From: Malacoplasma sp.
Lineage (GTDB): Bacteria > Bacillota_I > Bacilli_A > Mycoplasmatales > Mycoplasmoidaceae
DNA length: 5,764 nt
Direction of reading: 5' to 3'
Assembly (NCBI GenBank): GCA_029050415.1
Contig: JAIDMU010000189.1
Span: 1 to 5,764 of the forward strand
The notes beneath the pieces are model-generated. The model was not told the DNA's origin, ran no database searches, and saw only the letters and a program-made list of their open reading frames with translations. The translations under genes and the position numbers were made by a program. Positions 1-5,764 of this stretch are shown piece by piece (the first letter of the stretch is position 1; each line of letters starts with the position of its first letter).

Positions 1-155
1 AAGAAAAAAATGGTGAAAAAACTTTATTAAAAAATGAAGTTGAATTCTTATATACATTAGCAATAAATAATAACAATGTTATTTTTGATGAATATAACTA
101 TGCATTTAGTTATTTGAAACAATATATTATTGCTAATGGGAAAGCTTTAAATTAG
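1..155 (+). CDS. B0: 3' end of a B-family cassette protein (partial)
   Basis: This is the last 50 codons of a B-family protein, entering from the left edge and ending at TAG 153-155. The encoded tail (EKNGEKTLLKNEVEFLYTLA and onward to IIANGKALN) matches the C-termini of B1 and B2. It differs from B1 by only two bases over this stretch: one gives Val instead of Ile in the NNNN-I-IF segment, the other is a silent Leu codon. The stop codon overlaps the Shine-Dalgarno of the L1 lipoprotein gene. No function is recognised. Whether the missing 5' part is intact cannot be seen. Confidence 0.9.
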   Translation, partial: EKNGEKTLLKNEVEFLYTLAINNNNVIFDEYNYAFSYLKQYIIANGKALN

Positions 156-158
156 GAG
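154..158 (+). promoter_or_regulatory. Ribosome binding site of L1, overlapping the B0 stop codon
   Basis: AGGAG starts inside the B0 TAG stop and lies 6 bases before the ATG at 165. It fixes the L1 start and suggests that L1 translation is linked to termination on B0. Confidence 0.8.
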
Positions 159-164
159 AAAATC

Positions 165-1148
165 ATGAAAAAATTTTTAAAGTTAGGGTTATGTTTTTTG
201 AGCTTAGTACCAATTTCATTAGCTGTTTATTCATGTAGTACTAATACTAGAGTAGAAGATGATTATTATTATGATGTAAATGATAAAAGTACTGTTAAAG
301 ATATTAACACTAGTGTATTTGGAAAGGAGTTTTGAGGTGATTTACTTGTTTATGACAAAACTATTGAAAATAATAGTGAAATTTTAAAATCTAATATCAA
401 AATTGATTTAAAAATGTTTAAATATTTACAAAGAATGAAATCTACTATAACTTGAGATTTTTTCGTAAATATTATTGATAAATGAGCAAAACAGTTTTCA
501 ACTGCTGGAATAGATGATTTTAAAGGACAAATTGATTATTATTTTCCAGATTCTTTTCAAGGTTTTTATAATGATACAGAACAATTTTATTTACCTTTTC
601 AAAGAATTATAAATTTTGGAAAAGCTTCAATAAAAGAAACATTACCTTTCAGCAATATTAATAGTGATTACACAGAGTGCATTTTCCCAGAAAGCATAGA
701 AAAAATTTATCTTCAATATGCTCCTGTATCTCCAGGGTACTCTTATGTGAATAAAGATTATTTACAAACACTAAAAACAATAATATTTCCATCAAATTTT
801 ACTATAGACAAAATTAATTATAAAGAATACAACAAAAATTATTCAATATTTCCTTTTGAACTTGGTTCTTTTATTGCTGGTGCAAAAAAAGATAAACTTG
901 CTGCAAAAAAAGGAGATTATGATTATTATTATTATGACATAGACGATAAAGATATGGATGGTAATTACTCTATTTTAATTTTCACTGATGAAGATCATGA
1001 ATTAATCGAGCAAAGAATTAAAAGTGGTATGCATATAAAACTATCAAAAACTTTTAAAGATAATGATGAAGCTTTAAGATATATTTTTGGTTGAGATATA
1101 TTAGATAAAGAACTTGAATTACTAAAAACTTGAATAACTTATATTTAA
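165..1148 (+). CDS. L1: surface lipoprotein of the tandem cassette family
   Basis: A 327-aa protein when TGA is read as Trp. TGA codons fall at residues 57, 97, 107, 310 and 323. Residues 1-23 are a signal peptide (KKFLK basic start, then a hydrophobic core), followed by a relaxed lipobox V-Y-S-C with lipidated Cys24, so the mature protein should sit on the outer face of the membrane. A short polar Asp/Tyr-rich segment follows. Then come the family core (about 104-135: IIDKWAKQFST, FKGQIDYYFPDSFQ), a segment with LKTIIFPSNFTI, a Tyr/Asp-rich patch containing DKDMDG at residues 261-266, and the conserved tail (LSKTFKDNDEALRYIFG, WITYI). The start is set by AGGAG six bases upstream. B1 follows after 4 bases. 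The family is not recognised. A variable surface antigen or adhesin is the best guess, from lipidation and divergence between copies; no enzymatic motif is visible. Confidence 0.88.
945..962 (+). other. DxDxDG acidic loop in L1 (possible calcium-binding loop)
   Basis: Codons for D261-K-D263-M-D265-G266 form the DxDxDG pattern seen in EF-hand and dockerin-type calcium loops. L2 has the same pattern at the same residue numbers. The metal-binding role is inference. Confidence 0.35.
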
Positions 1149-1152
1149 AATT

Positions 1153-1859
1153 ATGAATAAATTAAATAAAATAAAACAATTAGAATACTACCCAGGTATT
1201 TTCAGTGCTTTCTACTATATGAAAAGAATTTAAATTTATTTACAAATTCTGAAGATAAAAAGTATTCAAATTTATTAGAAAATATAGTTAATCGAATTGA
1301 TAATTTATCATTTACTCTAGATAAATTTGTAACTTTATATGCAAATTTAAAAGATACTAAAGTACTTGATGACAATACTTTCTTAAATCAACTAGAACCA
1401 ATGTACTATGGAGAATACTTTGGTAGAATAACAGATTTTAATGAAAGCTTTGATTATATAAAGTTATTCTATACAAATCTAAAAGATAAAGAAGAGCAAT
1501 TGAACAAAATGAATTATTTTTATCCATCACAAATAACTTATTATGTTGATAAAAAAGGGAATGTAGTTTCAATTGATCCAGTTGATGACAAAATAAATTT
1601 ATCATCAACTCCAACTCAATCAATGTATGATTCACCTGATTTGGTTACTAAAAATGCATACAATAATTTTGTATTAACTCAAAATACAAATTATGTATTT
1701 TATGAAGAAAAAAATGGTGAAAAAACTTTATTAAAAAATGAAGTTGAATTCTTATATACATTAGCAATAAATAATAACAATATTATTTTTGATGAATATA
1801 ACTATGCATTTAGTTATTTAAAACAATATATTATTGCTAATGGGAAAGCTTTAAATTAG
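1153..1859 (+). pseudogene. B1: B-family gene broken by a one-base deletion
   Basis: The reading frame opens at ATG 1153 like B2 (N-terminus MNKLNKIKQLEYYPGIFSAF) but runs into TAA at 1231-1233 after 26 codons. Alignment with B2 shows one T missing near 1217-1220 (TACTATATG here, TACTATTATG in B2). The B sequence then continues in another frame to TAG 1857-1859 with no further stop. The reconstructed protein would be 235 aa and differ from B2 at only about eight residues. No long homopolymer sits at the lesion, so this is not an obvious phase-variation tract. An internal ATG at 1401 could give a 152-aa C-terminal piece, but no Shine-Dalgarno precedes it. The clean remainder suggests a very recent lesion, or a sequencing error. 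Function unknown. Confidence 0.85.
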
Positions 1860-1865
1860 GGGGAG
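1858..1865 (+). promoter_or_regulatory. Ribosome binding site of L2, overlapping the B1 stop codon
   Basis: AGGGGGAG starts inside the B1 TAG and ends 3 bases before the ATG at 1869. It is more G-rich than the AGGAG-AAAA version at L1 and L3 and the spacing is shorter, so L2 translation strength could differ from that of its paralogs (inference). Confidence 0.75.
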
Positions 1866-1868
1866 ATT

Positions 1869-2879
1869 ATGAAAAAGTTTTTAAAACTAGGATTGTGTTT
1901 TTTGAGTTTAGTACCAATTTCATTAGCTGTTTATTCATGTAGTAGAAGAGAGAATGACCTTTATTATGATTCAAGTGATAAATCAACTGTTAAAAATATT
2001 AGTAGTAGTAAATTTGGAATGGAATTTTGAGATGATTTGCTTATTTATGATAAAAATCTTGAATGAAATAATGAAATTTTAAATTCAAATATCCAAATTG
2101 ATTTAAGAATGTTTAAACATTTACAAAAAATTAAAACTGGGGTAGTTGAAGTTTTTTTTACAAACATTATTGATAAATGAGCAAAACAGTTTTCAACTGT
2201 TGGAATAGATGGTTTTAAAGGTCAAATTGATTATTATTTCCCAGATTCTTTTCAAGATTTTTATGGTGGTATAATTGATTTATTTTATTTACCTTTTCAA
2301 AAAAATGTATATTTTGGAAAAGCCACAATAAAAGAAACTTTAGCTTTTAATATGAATAATAATGATACAGAATGTATTTTTCCAGAAAGTGTAGAAAAAA
2401 TTTATGGTCAAGGAAATTCTATATGAGACCATTATTATACAAACGATAAATTTTTATTAACATTAAGAAAAATAGTATTTCCATCAAACTTTACTGTAGA
2501 AAATATTTATGCAAATGAATTATTTCCTGCAGATCCTTCTTACCCAATATTTCCTTTTAAAAAAGGTTATTTTATCAAAGATGCTATAAAATATAAAGGA
2601 CTTTCTGAAAAAAAAATAGGTGATGATACTTATTATCGTTATGGAAAAGATAATGATAAAGATGGGGAAATTTATGATGAAAAAGGAGATTATGATCTTT
2701 ATTATTTTACTGAAAAAGAACAGGAATTAATTAATAATAGGCTTAAATCTGCAAGACCAATGGACATACAAATTTCAAAAACTTTTGAAAATAATGATGA
2801 AGCTTTAAAATGTGTTTTTGGCAATGATATATTAGATGAAGAATTTGAATTGTTAAAAAGTTGAATAACTTATATTTAA
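1869..2879 (+). CDS. L2: surface lipoprotein of the tandem cassette family
   Basis: A 336-aa protein with TGA read as Trp at residues 54, 66, 104, 186 and 332. The first 25 residues are identical to those of L1 and L3, including the V-Y-S-C lipobox with Cys24, but the residues after the Cys (RRENDLYYDSS) differ. The family core is kept: IIDKWAKQFST, FKGQIDYYFPDSFQ, then CIFPESVEKIY. The segment after it (NSIWDHYYTNDKF and ELFPADPSYPIFPF) is the most divergent of the three copies. DNDKDG at residues 261-266 is a DxDxDG acidic loop followed by Ile at loop position 8, as in EF-hands, although position 12 is Lys. The tail is ISKTFENNDEALKCVFG and WITYI. B1 lies 9 bases upstream and B2 4 bases downstream. 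Likely an extracellular, membrane-anchored antigen or adhesin; function not recognised. Confidence 0.88.
2649..2666 (+). other. DxDxDG acidic loop in L2 (possible calcium-binding loop)
   Basis: Codons for D261-N-D263-K-D265-G266 followed by E-I. The 12-residue loop fits EF-hand spacing up to position 8, but Glu is at position 11 and Lys at position 12, so coordination would be non-canonical. Confidence 0.4.
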
Positions 2880-2883
2880 AATT

Positions 2884-3591
2884 ATGAATAAATTAAACAA
2901 AATAAAACAATTAGAATACTACCCAGGTATTTTCAGTGCTTTTTACTATTATGAAAAAAACTTAAATTTATTTACAAATTCTGATGATAAAAAATATTCA
3001 AATTTGTTAGAAAATATAGTTAATCGAATTGATAATTTATCATTTACTTTAGATAGATTTGTAACTTTATATGCAAATTTTAAAGATACTAAAGTACTTG
3101 ATGACAATACATTTTTAAATCAATTATACCCAATGTACTATGGAGAATACTTTGGTAGAATTACAGATTTTAATGAAAGTTTTGGTGATATAAAGTTATT
3201 CTATACAAATCTAAAAGATAAAGAAGAGCAATTAAACAAAATGAACTATTTTTATCCATCACAAATAACTTATTATGTGGATAAAAAAGGAAATGTAGTT
3301 TCAATTGATCCAGTTGATGACAAAATAAATTTATCATCAACTCCAACTCAATCAATGTATGACTCACCAGATTTAGTTACTAAAAATGCATATAATAATT
3401 TTGTACTAACTCAAAATACAAATTATGTATTTTATCAAGAAAAAAATAGTGAAAAAACATTACTAAAAAATGAAGTTGAATTTTTATACACATTAGCAAT
3501 AAATAATAACAATATTATTTTTGATGAATATAACTATGCTTTTAGTTATTTAAAACAATATATTATTGCTAATGGGAAAGCTTTAAATTAG
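2884..3591 (+). CDS. B2: intact B-family cassette protein, function unknown
   Basis: The only complete B copy in the window: 235 aa, no signal peptide, no membrane segment, no Cys and no Trp, so it reads the same in either genetic code. It is probably cytoplasmic. The N-terminal half looks helical, with spaced hydrophobics in YSNLLENIVNRIDNLSFTLD. The C-terminal half is more mixed, including YYVDKKGNVVSIDPVDDKIN, which resembles a beta hairpin, and ends NEVEFLYTLA to IIANGKALN. No catalytic motif or known family is recognised. The gene starts 4 bases after the L2 stop with no Shine-Dalgarno, so it probably depends on re-initiation after L2. Its own TAG overlaps the L3 ribosome binding site. 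It is far better conserved between copies than the L proteins beside it, which suggests a constrained intracellular role with the lipoprotein, or homogenisation by gene conversion. Confidence 0.85.
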   Translation: MNKLNKIKQLEYYPGIFSAFYYYEKNLNLFTNSDDKKYSNLLENIVNRIDNLSFTLDRFVTLYANFKDTKVLDDNTFLNQLYPMYYGEYFGRITDFNESFGDIKLFYTNLKDKEEQLNKMNYFYPSQITYYVDKKGNVVSIDPVDDKINLSSTPTQSMYDSPDLVTKNAYNNFVLTQNTNYVFYQEKNSEKTLLKNEVEFLYTLAINNNNIIFDEYNYAFSYLKQYIIANGKALN

Positions 3592-3594
3592 GAG
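3590..3594 (+). promoter_or_regulatory. Ribosome binding site of L3, overlapping the B2 stop codon
   Basis: AGGAG begins within the B2 TAG and lies 6 bases before the ATG at 3601, the same arrangement as at L1. Confidence 0.8.
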
Positions 3595-3600
3595 AAAACT

Positions 3601-4575
3601 ATGAAAAAATTTTTAAAATTAGGATTGTGTTTTTTGAGCTTAGTACCAATTTCATTAGCTGTTTATTCATGTAGCACTAATACTAGAGTAGAAGATGAAT
3701 ATTATTATGATGTAAGCGATAAATCCACTGTTAAAAATATTGATAGTAGTATATTTGGAATGGAATTTTGAGATGATTTACTTGTTTATGACAAAACCAT
3801 TGAAAATAATAGTGAAATCTTAAAATCTAATATCAAAATTGATTTAAGAATGTTTAAATATTTGCAAAGAATAGATGCAACAGTAAAACTTTTTATAAAT
3901 ATTATTAATAGATGAGCAAAACAGTTTTCAACTCTTGGAATAGAAGATTTTAAAGGGCAAATTGATTATTACTTTCCAGATTCTTTTCAAGGTTTTTATG
4001 GTGACACTGATGGGTTTTATCTACCATTTCAAAAAAATGTATATTTTGGAAAAGCTATAATAAAAGAAACTTTAGCTTTTAATATGAATAATGATGTTAC
4101 AAAATGTATTTTTCCAGAAAATATAGAAAAAATTTATTTACAATTTGCTTCTAGATCACCAGGTTTATCTTATGTAAATGAGGATTTTTTATTAACATTA
4201 AAAACAATAGTTTTCCCATCGAGTTTTACTATAAAAAATATTAATTATAGTGACTATTCATATGATAAAATTTATTCAATATTTCCTTTTGAGTGCGGTT
4301 CTTTCATTGAAAACAATGATCTAAAAAGTACTAACTTTACCAAAATAGGAGATTATACTTATTATTACTATTATATGAATGATGAAAACAGTGAATATGT
4401 TGGAATGTTTACTCAAAGTGATAGAGAATTAATTAGTGAGAGAATTAAAAATAAAATGCATATAGAAATTTCAAAAACCTTTGAAAACAATGATGAGGCT
4501 TTAAGATATGTTTTTGGTTGAAAAATATTGGATAAAGAATTTGAATTGTTAAAAAGTTGAATAACTTATATTTAA
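3601..4575 (+). CDS. L3: surface lipoprotein of the tandem cassette family
   Basis: A 324-aa protein with TGA read as Trp at residues 57, 105, 307 and 320. The signal peptide and V-Y-S-C lipobox (Cys24) are identical to those of L1 and L2. After the Cys it reads STNTRVEDEYYYDV, close to L1. The next stretch (STVKNI, FGMEFWDDLL) and a later one (FQKNVYFGKA, IKETLAFNMNN) match L2. The segment IEKIYLQFASRSPGLSYVN again resembles L1. This patchwork suggests recombination between copies. The Tyr-rich patch around residues 250-262 lacks the DxDxDG loop of L1 and L2, reading NDENSEYV instead. The tail keeps ISKTFENNDEALRYVFG and WITYI. It is the last intact gene of the array; a degraded B remnant and a terminator follow. 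Predicted membrane-anchored surface protein, function not recognised. Confidence 0.88.
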
Positions 4576-4579
4576 AATT

Positions 4580-4784
4580 ATTAACAAATTATAAGATAAA
4601 AATAAACTAAACTATAACCTAGGATTTTAGTGTTTTCTATTATGAAAAAAACTTAAATTTATTTACAAATTCTGATGATAAAAAATATTCAAATTTACTA
4701 GAAAATATAGTTAATCGATTTGATAACTTACCATTGACTTTAGATAAATTTGTAACTTTATATGCAAATTTAAAAGATACTAAA
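4580..4784 (+). pseudogene. B3: decayed, truncated remnant of a B-family gene
   Basis: Homology to B starts exactly where expected, 4 bases after the L3 stop, but the start codon is ATT instead of ATG and the fifth codon is TAA. Small indels scramble the first 60 or so bases. From about 4638 the sequence is again close to B2: an open stretch encodes YEKNLNLFTNSDDKKYSNLL and onward to KFVTLYANLKDTK. Homology stops at 4784, so roughly the last 165 codons are missing. The open stretch runs on through a few unrelated codons to TAA 4800-4802, just before the terminator. No start codon serves it, so it is unlikely to be translated. The degraded 5' end beside a well-preserved middle suggests patchy gene conversion or two separate decay events. 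Confidence 0.85.
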
Positions 4785-4807
4785 ATTATTATAAATATAT
4801 AAACAAC

Positions 4808-4842
4808 AAAAATATTTCTCTAGATTATAGAGAAATATTTTT
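4808..4842. terminator. Bidirectional intrinsic terminator between convergent operons
   Basis: A perfect 15-bp stem (4808-4822 with 4828-4842) closes a 5-base loop, GATTA. The plus strand continues as TATT after the T-rich arm. On the minus strand the arm ends in a T run followed by GTTGTTT. It lies just after the array and 15 bases beyond the stop of the minus-strand lipoprotein gene, so it can end both transcripts. Confidence 0.85.
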
Positions 4843-4857
4843 TATTAATATTATTAC

Positions 4858-5565
4858 CTATGTTGTTGAAGGATTTTCATCAGCTAAAAATAAAGTAAAT
4901 GATAAGTTATAATTTAAGCCATTACTTTTTCAAACAAAATCAGGTTTTAATGAAATACTAATTATTACAGCAATTGCTGGATGTTGTTGTTCATCTGCAA
5001 GAACACTTGGATTTTCTGAAATTTCAACATCTTTAAATAATGCATTACTTAAAATATTGTTAGCATCCAAATCTGTTTTATCTAATTTTATTTGGACTTT
5101 ACCATCACTATCATTTATGGAAAAATCATTACTCATTGCTAAAAAATTTTGGAAACCTACTGAATCACTATAGTTTGATAATCTATAAATTTCATTTCCT
5201 TCATTATCAGTTGTTGGACCTTTTCAGTCACTTCTAGTTGGAGCAATATCTTTTTTAATTTGATCTATGCTTTTAAGAAGTGGGTTACCAGATGCATCTT
5301 GACCAGATCCTGTAAATGCTAATATTTTGTTTGACTGTGAACTACTAGTTGCAGTTGTATCTCTAATTTCATATTTTAAAGTTCCATCAGTTTCTGGGTT
5401 ATTAACAATATCTTTTACTTTTCCATTTTTTTCATCACTATCATCATAATCACTATTATTTTGACTAGTTGTACTATTACATGATGTTAAAATAATAGGA
5501 ACACCGATACCAGCAATTGCTAAAAATGCACTTGATAATAATATAGATTTTTTCTTTATTTTCAT
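4858..5565 (-). CDS. Lipoprotein, possibly P35-like, transcribed convergently to the array
   Basis: A 235-aa protein with TGA read as Trp at residues 114 and 212. A basic start (MKIKKKS), a hydrophobic core and a classical lipobox L-T-S-C place the lipidated Cys at residue 29, so it should be anchored on the outer membrane face. A Ser/Asn/Asp-rich linker (residues 30-45, NSDYDDSDEKNG) follows. The rest shows short beta-like stretches, including KVQIKLDKTDLD and a C-terminal AVIISISLKPDFVW then SFTLF, ending LADENPSTT. The signal-peptide style and the hydrophobic strand-W-strand ending recall P35-type lipoproteins of the M. penetrans / iowae group, but at 235 aa it is shorter than I recall for those, so the assignment is tentative. 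The start at 5565 has a GAAAGGTG ribosome binding site. The in-frame ATG at 5607 overlaps the -10 box and is rejected. It shares no visible similarity with the L proteins. Confidence 0.85.
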
Positions 5566-5575
5566 ATTATAAATA

Positions 5576-5583
5576 CACCTTTC
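5576..5583 (-). promoter_or_regulatory. Ribosome binding site of the minus-strand lipoprotein
   Basis: GAAAGGTG on the minus strand, ending 10 bases before the ATG at 5565. It decides the start in favour of the one that begins the signal peptide. Confidence 0.7.
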
Positions 5584-5605
5584 ATAAAATATCTTTCTTA
5601 CTTTC

Positions 5606-5611
5606 ATTATA
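5606..5611 (-). promoter_or_regulatory. -10 box of the minus-strand lipoprotein
   Basis: A perfect TATAAT on the minus strand, about 40 bases before the ATG at 5565, would start transcription near 5599 and leave a leader of some 35 bases with the ribosome binding site. No good -35 hexamer stands 16-18 bases upstream, only A-rich sequence, which is common in mycoplasma promoters. Confidence 0.6.
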
Positions 5612-5679
5612 AGTAGTTATTTATTATTGTGTTTTTATGGGAAATTTTTTTACTTTAGAATAAAAAAATTTAAGAAAGT

Positions 5680-5728
5680 AAAAATTAGATAAATTAAATA
5701 ATAATTTTGATTTTTTTATCTAATTTTT
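5680..5728. terminator. AT-rich hairpin, possible terminator of a gene beyond the right edge
   Basis: A 14-bp stem (5680-5693 with 5715-5728; core AATTAGATAAA against TTTATCTAATT) with a 21-base loop and T-rich flanks on both strands. It lies upstream of the minus-strand lipoprotein promoter, where it could end a gene coming from the right. The long loop and almost pure AT stem make it weak. No gene is supported in the rest of 5612-5764. Confidence 0.4.
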
Positions 5729-5764
5729 TAATGTTTTATAACAATAAAAAATTGAGTTATGTAT

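Larger units (their letters stand above)
1..4802 (+). repeat. Tandem array of a two-gene (lipoprotein L + protein B) cassette
   Basis: The same gene pair recurs head to tail. B stop codons lie at 153-155, 1857-1859 and 3589-3591, giving periods of 1704 and 1732 bases. L start codons lie at 165, 1869 and 3601. Junction sequences are conserved: every L ends in codons for W-I-T-Y-I, TAA and the bases AATT, followed by the B start. Every B ends in codons for A-L-N, then a TAG that overlaps the next L ribosome binding site. The last unit is truncated, with B reduced to about 205 bases of homology. The array continues beyond the left edge. Long near-identical blocks in direct orientation would permit copy-number change by homologous recombination. 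No transposase or terminal inverted repeats are present, so unequal crossing-over or local duplication is the likely origin (inference). Confidence 0.95.

Noticed and set aside
884..911. Two A7 tracts in L1 as phase-variation switches
   Set aside because: They lie within an intact frame deep in the gene, encode Lys codons, and are ordinary lengths for such an AT-rich genome.
907..921. AGGAG-ATT-ATG inside L1 as an internal start
   Set aside because: It resembles the B-L junction, but the frame from that ATG closes after a few codons. The bases simply encode K-G-D-Y-D, and a similar run occurs in L2.
747..1094. Separate 115-aa gene
   Set aside because: It is an internal fragment of L1, bounded by a TGA that encodes Trp and an internal ATG in the same frame. 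The frame at 4084-4521 is the same kind of fragment of L3.
1438..1635. 65-codon antisense open frame inside B1
   Set aside because: It recurs at 3170-3367 in B2 only because the sense sequence is conserved. It has no ribosome binding site or promoter, and low-complexity antisense frames are expected here.
3170..3367. 65-codon antisense open frame inside B2
   Set aside because: Shadow of the conserved sense gene, like the equivalent frame in B1.
1..4575. Equivalence to the MIB-MIP immunoglobulin-binding/protease pairs of mycoplasmas
   Set aside because: Those are also tandem gene pairs, but the proteins are much larger and MIP is a protease. B lacks a signal peptide and any visible protease motif.
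1..4802. Insertion sequence, integron or CRISPR array as the source of the repetition
   Set aside because: No transposase or integrase, no terminal inverted repeats and no short spaced repeats. The period is about 1.7 kb and consists of two genes.
5566..5607. Upstream start at 5607 for the minus-strand lipoprotein
   Set aside because: That ATG overlaps the -10 box, has no ribosome binding site, and would put 14 extra residues before a normal signal peptide.
5729..5764. 3' end of a minus-strand gene at the right edge
   Set aside because: Two frames stay open for only 11-14 codons and nothing is recognisable, so the segment is too short to support a gene.

Overview
The window looks like an AT-rich mollicute chromosome that reads TGA as tryptophan. 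Four lipoprotein genes become continuous only when TGA is decoded as Trp, and several of those Trp codons fall in motifs shared by all copies (for example DKWAKQFST). The lipoprotein signal peptides are of mycoplasma type. The reverse-strand lipoprotein recalls the P35-type surface lipoproteins of the Mycoplasma penetrans / iowae group, but that placement comes from memory and is weak.

Plus strand, 1 to about 4802: a tandem array of a two-gene cassette with a period of about 1.70-1.73 kb. Each unit has a surface lipoprotein gene (here 'L', 324-336 aa, signal peptide plus lipobox Cys24) and a second gene ('B', 235 aa, no signal peptide, no Trp, no Cys). In order: the 3' end of a B gene (B0, 1-155), L1 (165-1148), B1 (1153-1859, broken by a one-base deletion), L2 (1869-2879), B2 (2884-3591, intact), L3 (3601-4575), and a decayed B remnant (B3, 4580-4784). 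Gaps are 4 bases from L to B and 9 bases from B to L, with no terminator between units, so the array reads as one operon entering from the left. It ends at a strong hairpin at 4808-4842. Neither L nor B can be assigned to a named family by eye.

L and B differ sharply in how much the copies have diverged. B copies are nearly identical in protein and differ mostly at silent positions. L copies share an almost identical signal peptide, but the mature proteins diverge strongly and look mosaic. This suggests a variable surface-lipoprotein family with a conserved partner, possibly shuffled through the conserved B plus signal-peptide blocks.

Minus strand, 5565 down to 4858: one complete lipoprotein gene (235 aa, lipobox LTSC) convergent with the array and sharing the hairpin at 4808-4842 as a bidirectional terminator. 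It has its own ribosome binding site and -10 box. The right end (5612-5764) holds no supported gene, only a second AT-rich hairpin that may end a gene lying beyond the window.
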